From Bermanella sp044597725 (GTDB taxonomy: Bacteria; Pseudomonadota; Gammaproteobacteria; Pseudomonadales; Oceanobacteraceae), in NCBI RefSeq assembly GCF_044597725.1, contig NZ_CP139003.1:3410001-3474000 (forward strand): a stretch of 64,000 bases of DNA, written 5' to 3'. Positions 27,669-38,810 of the stretch are shown in pieces (the first letter of the stretch is position 1; each line of letters opens with the position of its first letter). The position numbers were made by a program, and so were the translations under genes. The notes below the pieces were generated by a model that saw nothing but the letters and a program-made list of their open reading frames with translations, did not search any database and had not been told where the DNA came from.

Positions 27669-28782
27669 GACTGGTTACCTCCAAGTATTGAATTTGTAAC
27701 CCTTGAATGCGTGATGCACCAAAGCTTTCACTACCAACAGTTAAATTATCAACACTGATATTACTTTTCGCACCATTTGTATAATAATCATCATACCAAT
27801 CCCAAGTGGCGGCAGTACTATCAACCCTTTCGCCACTTGCTCCAATTGTACCTGCCGGTATGCGACTATCGCCCGGAGTTGGTAAGGCCTGTATTTTAAA
27901 TTTGAAGTACCCATCATTAGTAACATCGAACGTTGCGGGCTGGTAATACTTGGCGTCACCGATAGCCAGTTCCATTTTAAATTGGTCAAAGGTTACATCA
28001 CTGCCGCAGTTTGCACCGTTTAAATCACAACTATTCAAAACCAATTTATCCGCATAAAGATTGATTCGAGATTCCATCATCATAGTGCTTTCGTCAGAAC
28101 CATTGCCATCCACATCGGCATCGCCACCCCATACACGAAAGTAACTTCCATCAAAGTGAGCAGATTCTGCGTAAAAATTAATATTCATATCAGGAGAGTT
28201 GACATCGGTATATTGGCTATTAACCTTCACGCCAATATCCATGCGCTCGCCCTTGTAACCATTGGGTTGATCTTGTGGACGACTTGAACATGTTCCTGAA
28301 CCGGACCCAGCGGTTGCGTCGGTGCAGTGATAACCTTGAGAAGCATCGATATGAGTAGGAGCCGCAAATGATAAAACCGCTTTATCCGTCCAACCATCGG
28401 GATTAGCAGTACCACCGCCCAAGTCATTACCATTTAATAATTCAATTTCGAAGGGGTTATTGAGGCGACCGATATTGACATAGTTACCATCGAGGTTAGT
28501 GCCTTTTTGGCTGCCAGCCCCAGAAATGTAGATCTGTGAAAACGCCACATCGACAGCATCGCCATTATCATCGACTATTCCAGTAATTTTATATGAATGG
28601 CCATCGGTATCATCAAGAGGATCGGGATCTTGGGTATTAAACTGAAAATCCTCATATACATAGCCAACCCCCTCACCGGTTACATCTGATAATTCAGATT
28701 CGGTAAGGTCTTGGAGTTCAGCATATATATTTGCAGAGCACGTACATAGCAGTGCTGCAAGAGTGAGAATGACTCTAGACAA
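27658..28782 (-). CDS. Exported protein with V-T-G-E motif (374 aa), first gene of the surface-protein operon
   Basis: A Sec signal peptide (residues 1-21, ending ANIYAE) precedes LQDLTESELSDVTGEGVGYV, the N-terminal motif of the group. The protein is strongly acidic and Asp/Gly/Asn-rich (DPDPLDDTDGH, DVDGNGSDES), so calcium binding is possible. Two Cys-x(n)-Cys loops are present (CTDATAGSGSGTC; CDLNGANC). It begins the operon, and the promoter must lie in the following 700-bp intergenic stretch, beyond which is the 5S rRNA end. Family name unknown; paralogy with the two downstream genes is visible only in signal peptide, motif and loops. Confidence 0.8.
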   Translation of the reverse strand: MSRVILTLAALLCTCSANIYAELQDLTESELSDVTGEGVGYVYEDFQFNTQDPDPLDDTDGHSYKITGIVDDNGDAVDVAFSQIYISGAGSQKGTNLDGNYVNIGRLNNPFEIELLNGNDLGGGTANPDGWTDKAVLSFAAPTHIDASQGYHCTDATAGSGSGTCSSRPQDQPNGYKGERMDIGVKVNSQYTDVNSPDMNINFYAESAHFDGSYFRVWGGDADVDGNGSDESTMMMESRINLYADKLVLNSCDLNGANCGSDVTFDQFKMELAIGDAKYYQPATFDVTNDGYFKFKIQALPTPGDSRIPAGTIGASGERVDSTAATWDWYDDYYTNGAKSNISVDNLTVGSESFGASRIQGLQIQYLEVTSRDI

Positions 28783-29002
28783 AATGGCCTCTTTATTATT
28801 TTTTTAGCCTGCGCAGAGAATACTGTTTTTTGCTGGTGTTTGGTAGAACAAACCAGCGGGAATTTGAGTAAAACAGCAGAATAATTGCTAATAAGTAACC
28901 CCATCACCCTGCTCTTAAGTACGCTTGTACAAACCTAACGGCCATTGTAACGTACCCGCCTTAGGTGCTTGGCGCAATGCTGCCGGATTCCTGAAAACTC
29001 AT

Positions 29003-29205
29003 GTAGTGCGACCGGAGCTCTAGCGACCCCCGCAATGGGGCTTTCGAAATCTGCTCCGTTTTTAAACCCGCCATGCTTTACAAAAACAGCTTACAGTCTC
29101 GCGGACGCTGCCAGTACATCCCTGTAAGCTCGCTCTCGCCGTCCTGGCTCGTGAAACCGCTCGCTTTGTAATCTGCTTCCGTAAATCATTAATTGTAGGT
29201 GTACC
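29003..29205 (-). repeat. Intergenic composite repeat, copy A (inverted)
   Basis: Read on the minus strand, a divergent copy of the long hairpin element (GGAAGC...AAAGCGAGCGG...GCGTCCGCGAGACTGTAAGC) is followed by the short core TTGCGGGGGTCGC-x(6)-CTCCGGTCGCACTAC. It faces copy B, so the two form a large imperfect inverted repeat downstream of the rrn operon. Confidence 0.8.
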
Positions 29206-29215
29206 CCAACAAAAC

Positions 29216-29408
29216 GTTTGGATAATCAAAAACCTTAACGGTTTGCGGAAGCTGTTCGTAAAGCGAGCGGCGTTGCGTGCCATGGATGGCACGCGCGAGC
29301 CCACATGGATGTGTTTACGGCGTCCGTGAGACTATGAACAACTTCCGGAAAGCGGGGCGGTATCGAAAACCCCTGTTGCGGGGGTCGCTGGTGCTCCGGC
29401 CGCACTAC
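29216..29408 (+). repeat. Intergenic composite repeat, copy B
   Basis: It starts GGATAATCAAAA, continues with a long imperfect hairpin (outer arms GGAAGCTGTTCGTA and its near complement around 29334-29350; inner perfect stem GCGTGCCAT/ATGGCACGC at 29275-29294), and ends with the short core at 29361-29408. A 61-nt stretch from GTTTGCGG to GCGAGCC is identical to copy C at about 51924-51984. Confidence 0.88.
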
Positions 29409-29452
29409 TGAGATTTTTGTAAAGCATGGCGGAAAACGAAAAGCCAGAAAAG

Positions 29453-29488
29453 AAAAAACCCCAACCGCGTAAGCGATTGGGGTTTTTA
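29453..29488 (-). terminator. Intrinsic terminator of the rrn operon
   Basis: On the minus strand the arms AAAAACCCCAATCGC and GCGGTTGGGGTTTTTT close over TTAC, followed by CTTTTC. The stem and U-tract lie 7 bp beyond the 5S 3' end, exactly where the rrn operon should stop. Confidence 0.93.
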
Positions 29489-29494
29489 GATTAA

Positions 29495-29614
29495 GAGCTT
29501 GACGATGACCTACTCTCACATGGGGAGACCCCACACTACCATCGGCGATACGTCGTTTCACTACTGAGTTCGGAATGGAATCAGGTGGTTCCAACGCTCT
29601 ATTTTCGTCAAGCA
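29495..29614 (-). rRNA. rrf: 5S ribosomal RNA
   Basis: About 120 nt. The first ten bases (TGCTTGACGA) pair with the last (TCGTCAAGCTC), and internal blocks CCGAACTCAGTAGTGAAACG and GCCGATGGTAGTGTGGGG match bacterial 5S. Ends are set by the terminal helix. Last gene of the rrn operon. Confidence 0.96.
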
Positions 29615-29740
29615 AACTGTTTCGGTTAAACGCATGTGCGGTTAACCAGATTCTTTAGGACAATATCTCAAAATTTGATGTTCATAGTAATAATCAAGGG
29701 ATCCTACGTACCGTCATTATAGATCGGTTTTGGCGTTATA

Positions 29741-32623
<2,883 letters not shown>

Positions 32624-32886
32624 ATATAACCCAAAACCTTTTCCGCATAAGCGAGAAAAATTAAGATCATATAAACGACTGGTACGATAATGTGCTTAAT
32701 GCACACCGGATCGCTTGATTTTTACTTGGTTTGAACGCACAAATAAATCATCACAATTTATTTATGTTTTCGAGATATTATCCGTATTTTTAAAGAACAA
32801 AACTGAACCCTGCCTTCTCTTTCGAGAAACAAAATCCAATTCAAACAATTCGTGTGAGTACTTAACCGAAAGCCAGTGCTATCGTT
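32624..32886 (-). other. 16S-23S internal transcribed spacer without tRNA genes
   Basis: The 263-bp spacer contains no tRNA-Ile or tRNA-Ala sequence, which is unusual among gammaproteobacterial rrn operons. It holds a boxA antitermination element (GTTCTTTAAAAA on the minus strand, 32787-32798) and, next to the 16S end (32837-32880), a segment complementary to the 16S leader at 34510-34552. Confidence 0.85.
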
Positions 32887-34418
<1,532 letters not shown>

Positions 34419-34509
34419 AAATTTTACATCCTAAGATGTGCTCAAGTATTAAAACTACTGTTAAAATAAATTTGACAGTGTTTGACTTACTCGAAAAGTC
34501 TTTTGTTTG

Positions 34510-34552
34510 CACTAAGACTTTCGGTAAGTACCCACACGAATTGTCTGAATTC
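34510..34552 (-). other. Pre-16S processing stem, 5' arm
   Basis: On the minus strand, GACAATTCGTGTGGGTACTT and the following CCGAAAGTCTTAGTGC pair with the spacer segment at 32837-32880, with a few mismatches. This is the long helix that RNase III cuts to release pre-16S. Confidence 0.85.
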
Positions 34553-34615
34553 GTTTTTAAAGATCTTGATTGCCGCTCGGGCCAACCAATCTGCTTCTCT
34601 CGAAGCGGGATGCGC

Positions 34616-34643
34616 ATTTTAATGATTCGCATCGTTTTGTCAA
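34616..34643 (-). promoter_or_regulatory. rrn promoter P4 (closest to 16S)
   Basis: TTGACA, 16-bp spacer, TAAAAT, then GCGCATC. The -35 is a perfect consensus; the -10 is less good than in P1-P3. The GC-rich discriminator is typical of stringently controlled rRNA promoters. Confidence 0.8.
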
Positions 34644-34735
34644 CCCTAAATTTAAACTTTTTCGTTTATTTTCAGGGGCTTAGTTAAACTTTAAACAACT
34701 TCATTTCGAAGCGGGCTTAACCAAGCGAGGCGCGC

Positions 34736-34763
34736 ATTCTACAGTGTTTCGTGTTGGCGTCAA
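34736..34763 (-). promoter_or_regulatory. rrn promoter P3
   Basis: TTGACG, 16-bp spacer, TAGAAT, followed by the discriminator GCGCGCC. The surrounding GAGG-TTGACG and TAGAAT-GCGCGCC are almost identical to P2. Confidence 0.85.
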
Positions 34764-34859
34764 CCTCTTTTTTTCAGAAGCTTTACAAGTTTAAAACTTG
34801 TTAACCTTCTGACCCAGCAAGTTAACTTAACCTGTAAGCTATCTTGTGGAGAGGCGCGC

Positions 34860-34887
34860 ATTCTACATTAAAGTTTGTTAGCGTCAA
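34860..34887 (-). promoter_or_regulatory. rrn promoter P2
   Basis: TTGACG, 16-bp spacer, TAGAAT and discriminator GCGCGCC. Same elements as P3, 124 bp upstream of it, suggesting duplication. Confidence 0.85.
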
Positions 34888-34968
34888 CCTCTTTTTGAAA
34901 GAACTTTTTCTTTCAAATCAACAACTTAACTTCACTGAAAAAGTGGTGTTCCGTTGATGAGGTGGCGC

Positions 34969-34996
34969 ATTCTACGCACCTGAGGTTTTAAGTCAA
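34969..34996 (-). promoter_or_regulatory. rrn promoter P1 (most distal)
   Basis: TTGACT, 16-bp spacer, TAGAAT, then GCGCCACC. AT-rich sequence upstream (35000-35050) could act as an UP element. Confidence 0.8.
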
Positions 34997-35066
34997 ACGA
35001 TATTTCAGTTTTATGAAATAAAAGATCAATGCATGTTAGCTTCTAAAGATTAGCCCGCTTTTTTGC

Positions 35067-35684
35067 TTATGCAAGCCGACTACGACGATATTTTTCCACC
35101 AGCACAATAGCAAAGATAACACTGCACAAAACCGCCAGCCAAGCATCCGCCTTTACCTGCCACCAAAGATGGATTAATACAAGAATGATTGAGGGGTAAA
35201 CCAGCATGTGAAGTCGCTTCCAGTTTCGCTTAAGTCGGCGCATCCAGCTTTTCGTAGACGTAATAGCCAACGGCAACAATAATAGCCATGCTATCGCACC
35301 CACAATAATGTAAGGGCGTTTTTGTAAGTCTTGCCACAATTCCTGCAACACCAACCCTTGGATGAAAATGAAGTAACTAGCAATATGCAGTGCAGCATAG
35401 GCAAACGCAGCCAACCCCAAACGACGACTATAAGGACGCAGTTTTACACCGAGCCAATCATTAAGTGGATTAATAGATACAACCAATAACAGTAAACCTA
35501 TGGCCCACTGCCCTAGCATATGCACCACGGCTTTACCTGGCTCGGGGCCATAATAGAATAGGTTGCCTGCTACTTGAACTTCATAAATACCATAGAGCAG
35601 ACTAATTAATGGAATAAAAACAAATAACCAAACAGCTGCAGATAAATAAGCTTTTTGTTTTGGGTTAGCCGAGAATACAGGCAT
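35067..35684 (-). CDS. msrQ: MsrQ, haem-binding membrane subunit of periplasmic methionine sulfoxide reductase
   Basis: MsrQ passes electrons from the inner membrane to MsrP. The 205-residue protein has about six hydrophobic segments and the ferric-reductase-like fold: histidines in VVHMLGQWAIG, AYAALHIASYF and LHMLVYPSIILVLIHLWW are the expected haem ligands. It begins one base after the msrP stop, the standard msrPQ arrangement. Confidence 0.93.
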   Translation of the reverse strand: MPVFSANPKQKAYLSAAVWLFVFIPLISLLYGIYEVQVAGNLFYYGPEPGKAVVHMLGQWAIGLLLLVVSINPLNDWLGVKLRPYSRRLGLAAFAYAALHIASYFIFIQGLVLQELWQDLQKRPYIIVGAIAWLLLLPLAITSTKSWMRRLKRNWKRLHMLVYPSIILVLIHLWWQVKADAWLAVLCSVIFAIVLVEKYRRSRLA

Positions 35685-35685
35685 A

Positions 35686-36639
35686 TCAATAATACTTCGT
35701 TAGGTCCATGCCCTTATAAAGATGAGCTACTTGCTCAGCATAGCCATTAAACATCTGTGTCGGGATTTTGCGAGGATCAAAGAAACTAGATGGTAGCCGG
35801 CGCTCTTTTGCTTGGCTCCAGCGAGGGTGATCTACATTAGGGTTAACATTCGCATAAAAGCCATATTCCTGTGGTGCAATGTCATTCCAAGTTGTGGCGG
35901 GCATCTCTTCTACAAATCGAATTTTCACAATAGACTTAATACTCTTAAAACCGTATTTCCACGGCACCACTAAGCGAATTGGGGCACCATTTTGATTTGG
36001 AAGAGACTTGCCGTATAGCCCTGTCGCCATAAAGCTTAACTCATTCATAGCCTCATCTATGCGCAACCCTTCCGCATAGGGCCAGTCGATAGTAGAAAAG
36101 ACACTACGCTGCCCCGGTAAATTGGCAGGATCATGAATAGAAATGAACTCAACATATTTGGCTTTACTGGTGGGTTTAAACTGCTGCAACATCTTAGCTA
36201 ACGAAAAACCAACCCACGGTATCACCATGGACCAGGCTTCAACGCATCTCAAACGATATATCCGTTCTTCCAACTGTTGCTTTTTGATCAGGTCCTCAAG
36301 CGCGAAACGACCTGTTATTTCGGCATGACCTTCTACCTCTATGTGCCAATCATCGGTTTTAAGTTGATCAGCATTTTTAACTGGATCGTCTTTGCCCGAA
36401 CCCAACTCATAAAAATTATTATATCGAGTAACCACATCTTCTGGTGTAAGGGTTTCACTTTTACCAAATTCTGTTTCTTTAAACTGCAGAATCTTTGCCA
36501 GCGTCGCGCTTGAAAGCGAAGCCAGTGATATTCCCATCAAGCCCAGTGCGCCTGCTTTCATGAAACGCCGGCGATCATTATAAATACGTTCCGGTGTGAC
36601 ATCTGACTCTGTCAGCAACGACTTGGGCTTAATAATCAT
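35686..36639 (-). CDS. msrP: MsrP, periplasmic molybdopterin methionine sulfoxide reductase catalytic subunit
   Basis: MsrP repairs oxidised methionines in periplasmic proteins using a molybdopterin cofactor and electrons from MsrQ. The twin-arginine signal is DRRRFMKAG (residues 22-30) followed by a hydrophobic stretch to about residue 48, so the enzyme is exported folded by Tat. The molybdenum-ligating cysteine is C132 in YRLRCVEAWSM. The block GAPIRLVVPWKYGFKSIKSI near 220 is typical of the sulfite-oxidase fold. Length 317 fits. msrQ follows directly; pssA lies 3 bp upstream. Confidence 0.95.
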   Translation of the reverse strand: MIIKPKSLLTESDVTPERIYNDRRRFMKAGALGLMGISLASLSSATLAKILQFKETEFGKSETLTPEDVVTRYNNFYELGSGKDDPVKNADQLKTDDWHIEVEGHAEITGRFALEDLIKKQQLEERIYRLRCVEAWSMVIPWVGFSLAKMLQQFKPTSKAKYVEFISIHDPANLPGQRSVFSTIDWPYAEGLRIDEAMNELSFMATGLYGKSLPNQNGAPIRLVVPWKYGFKSIKSIVKIRFVEEMPATTWNDIAPQEYGFYANVNPNVDHPRWSQAKERRLPSSFFDPRKIPTQMFNGYAEQVAHLYKGMDLTKYY

Positions 36640-36642
36640 GGG

Positions 36643-37446
36643 TTACTCCTTCGCTTGCTTGCGCTCCTTGAGCCATAACCAAGCGGTTAGTACAGGCCCT
36701 GCGATACCGTATATCAAGAATATGGCAAGTAATACGATTGGCGGATCAATTGAGATCACTGCAAACACACCGACCACCGCAAGCATTGCGACAAAAGGCA
36801 CCTTGCCTTTTAAGTCGATACTTTTGAAACTGTGATACTTTACGTTGCTTACCATTAGAATACCGGCCAAACCAACTAGCAATGCCATTAGTACTGACAC
36901 ATCTATTCCAGCAACACCATTGTCATTAAAGACCCAGACGGTACCGGCCACAATAGCAGCCGCCGACGGACTCGCCAGACCGGTAAAATAATTCTTATCT
37001 GCAGTTTCTAACTGCGTGTTAAAACGCGCCAATCGCAAGGCAGCGCCCGCAACGTATATAAACGCGGCCACCCAACCTGCCTGACCCAGTGTTTGCAATG
37101 ACCAGCTAAAGGCAACAAGGGCTGGCGCAACGCCAAAACTTACCATGTCGGCTAGGGAATCATATTCAGCACCAAACTCACTTTGTGTGTTTGTCATGCG
37201 GGCCACTCGACCATCCAGTCCATCAAGAATCATGGCGATGAAGATGGCAATTGCCGCTTTATCAAAATGACCGTTCATGGACGCAACCACAGCATAAAAG
37301 CCAGAAAATAATGCACCTGTGGTAAATAAATTAGGCAGTAAATAAATACCTTTACTACGTAAGCGACCTTTTGCTGTCTGTTCTATTTCCTGATCTGTAT
37401 CGTGACTCAAGGGAACAACCTTTTTCTCTTGGTGATGGGACATCAT
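36643..37446 (-). CDS. pssA: CDP-diacylglycerol-serine O-phosphatidyltransferase
   Basis: PssA makes phosphatidylserine, the precursor of phosphatidylethanolamine, in the inner membrane. The CDP-alcohol phosphotransferase signature is complete: D78-G79-x2-A82-R83, G92, D96 and D100 (DGRVARMTNTQSEFGAEYD). About six to eight hydrophobic segments follow. This is the integral-membrane type II enzyme, unlike the phospholipase-D-like enzyme of E. coli. The N-terminal 30 residues are hydrophilic. It precedes msrP by 3 bp, so the three genes are likely co-transcribed. Confidence 0.93.
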   Translation of the reverse strand: MMSHHQEKKVVPLSHDTDQEIEQTAKGRLRSKGIYLLPNLFTTGALFSGFYAVVASMNGHFDKAAIAIFIAMILDGLDGRVARMTNTQSEFGAEYDSLADMVSFGVAPALVAFSWSLQTLGQAGWVAAFIYVAGAALRLARFNTQLETADKNYFTGLASPSAAAIVAGTVWVFNDNGVAGIDVSVLMALLVGLAGILMVSNVKYHSFKSIDLKGKVPFVAMLAVVGVFAVISIDPPIVLLAIFLIYGIAGPVLTAWLWLKERKQAKE

Positions 37447-37589
37447 ATTACCTTTACTCTAATAAGGGCGGCATTTTATGCTAATTCATGGAAAAATGCT
37501 GCCCTGCGTAAGGTAAACGTGAACGGGTACAAACTCAAATACTTTGTTAACATCCTCAGTATAGTAAAGGTAACCTAAAGACCCATTAT

Positions 37590-38498
37590 TCAATAGGCGT
37601 CTCTACCATGGACCCAATCTTCAGCCACTTGCCAAAATGCGCTTACTAAGGGATGCTGGAGATGGCTGCTCAACGTACACAACCCAACGGAAAACGGTTC
37701 TAACTCCGGCTGGATTTGCAATACCTTTACATTTCCTAGCATCGGGCTGCTGCTTAATACTAAATCGGGTACCACACCAACACCAAAACCCAACGCCACC
37801 ATAGCAACTATCGCCTCATGCCCACTAACCTGGGCGTATATTTGCGGTTTAATGTTCTTTTGCTTAAACCAGCTATCAATGCGTACCCTACCTAAGCCCG
37901 ACTCAGACAAAATCATGGGTACATGCGACCAATCCACATCTGTTTGATTTAACGCATCGCTCACTGGCCCACCTTGATTGGGGCCAATAAATGCGAGAGG
38001 TACTTGGGTAATGGGTCGAAAAGCCAAGCGACTAGAAAGCTGATCGGGGCGAGCGGCAATGGCTATATCCACTTCTCCGCGTCGAGCCATATCCACGGCC
38101 TGCGCAGCATCGCCAGTGCGCAAGCGAATATCCACCAATGGGTGGCGCTGTCTAAACAAAGCTAGCAACTCGGAAAGAAAGCTATAGGTCGCCGTGACCG
38201 AACAATAAACACTTAACTCCCCTTGCAACTCACTGGTTTGAATATGTAGTTGGTCTTTTAACTGCTGGTACTGCTCTAAAGTACGCATCGCGAATTCGCG
38301 AAAACTCTCACCGGCGCGTGTTAACTTCACTTCTTTACGTTCTCGGTCAATTAACGTTTGCCCTAAATCACGCTCCAAACGCTGAACAATACGGCTCACA
38401 GTAGAGGCCGATGTATGGTATTGCTGCGCGGTTTTACCATAATGCAGGGTTTCACAAAGCAGTAAAAAACACCCCATATCTTTAAAATCCATCGCCAA
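37590..38498 (-). CDS. ilvY: LysR-family regulator IlvY, activator of ilvC
   Basis: IlvY activates ilvC when acetolactate or acetohydroxybutyrate is present. Residues 1-60 hold the LysR winged helix (FKDMGCFLLLCETLHYGKTA, then TSASTVSRIVQRLERDLGQ), and the remaining 240 residues the inducer-binding domain. It is divergent from ilvC, separated by 312 bp containing a TTGCAA-type palindrome, which is the diagnostic arrangement. Length 302 is normal. Confidence 0.93.
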   Translation of the reverse strand: MAMDFKDMGCFLLLCETLHYGKTAQQYHTSASTVSRIVQRLERDLGQTLIDRERKEVKLTRAGESFREFAMRTLEQYQQLKDQLHIQTSELQGELSVYCSVTATYSFLSELLALFRQRHPLVDIRLRTGDAAQAVDMARRGEVDIAIAARPDQLSSRLAFRPITQVPLAFIGPNQGGPVSDALNQTDVDWSHVPMILSESGLGRVRIDSWFKQKNIKPQIYAQVSGHEAIVAMVALGFGVGVVPDLVLSSSPMLGNVKVLQIQPELEPFSVGLCTLSSHLQHPLVSAFWQVAEDWVHGRDAY

Positions 38499-38539
38499 TC
38501 CCCTTTTTTGCCACCGCGCACTTTAATAATCGAAGTATA

Positions 38540-38554
38540 TTGCAAAATTTGCAA
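38540..38554. promoter_or_regulatory. Putative IlvY operator
   Basis: TTGCAAAATTTGCAA is a perfect odd-centred palindrome that contains the LysR-type T-N11-A core and matches the TTGCAA half-sites known for IlvY. It sits 42-56 bp upstream of ilvY, suitable for autorepression and divergent activation. A second dyad about 20 bp further on may be the companion site. Confidence 0.75.
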
Positions 38555-38635
38555 CGTTACATTTCAAATATAGCGTTTTACGCAACGCTCTTTTTTGCCT
38601 ACACTGCACGGGTTTTCAATCACATAGCTGAGATA

Positions 38636-38773
38636 GAGTTGAGAGCAAAGCGTAAGCGAGGCCGCCAAGACAAGGCACAAATAAACGAGCCCGCGGAGCA
38701 TACAAGTAGTATGTGAGCACGGCGAGGTTATTTGAACGACGTATTGGCAACGCAGCTAGCTTTGAATCAACTC
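38636..38773. repeat. 138-bp imperfect inverted-repeat element in the ilvC leader
   Basis: Left arm GAGTTGAGAGCAAAGCG... and right arm ...GCTTTGAATCAACTC are complementary over almost their whole length, meeting at GCATAC-AAGTA-GTATGTG near 38706. The element looks like a MITE- or REP-like palindromic repeat of the GTATGTGAG type that I recall from other marine gammaproteobacteria. It lies between the IlvY operator and ilvC, so a transcript starting near the operator would carry it in its 5' leader. Confidence 0.7.
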
Positions 38774-38810
38774 GACGACCTCGAAACACCTGATATTTCG
38801 GAGAAAGAAA

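Larger units (their letters stand above)
28783..29494. other. 712-bp intergenic region between the surface-protein operon and the 5S rRNA gene
   Basis: From the left it holds the putative promoter region of the surface-protein operon (28783-28995), then two copies of a structured repeat in inverted orientation (28995-29210 on the minus strand and 29216-29408 on the plus strand), and the rrn operon terminator at 29453-29488. The open frames seen here are repeat sequence, not genes. Confidence 0.8.
34419..35066 (-). other. rrn leader and promoter region (648 bp)
   Basis: No protein gene lies here. From the 16S side it contains the pre-16S processing arm (34510-34552), boxA (AGATCTTTAAAAA, 34554-34566) and four tandem promoters spaced about 105-125 bp apart, listed separately. 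The msrQ stop at 35067 marks its upstream edge. Confidence 0.9.
38499..38810. other. 312-bp ilvY-ilvC divergent regulatory region
   Basis: It contains an IlvY operator (38540-38554), a second dyad AGCGTT-6-AACGCT (38572-38589), and a 138-bp inverted-repeat element (38636-38773) placed between the operators and the ilvC start. No open frame of note. Confidence 0.85.

Noticed and set aside
29235..29615. 126-codon minus-strand open frame
   Set aside because: It spans the intergenic repeat, the rrn terminator and the 5S gene, so it is not a protein gene.
32624..32886. tRNA gene in the rRNA spacer
   Set aside because: No cloverleaf, T-loop GTTCGA or CCA-type end could be found in the spacer.
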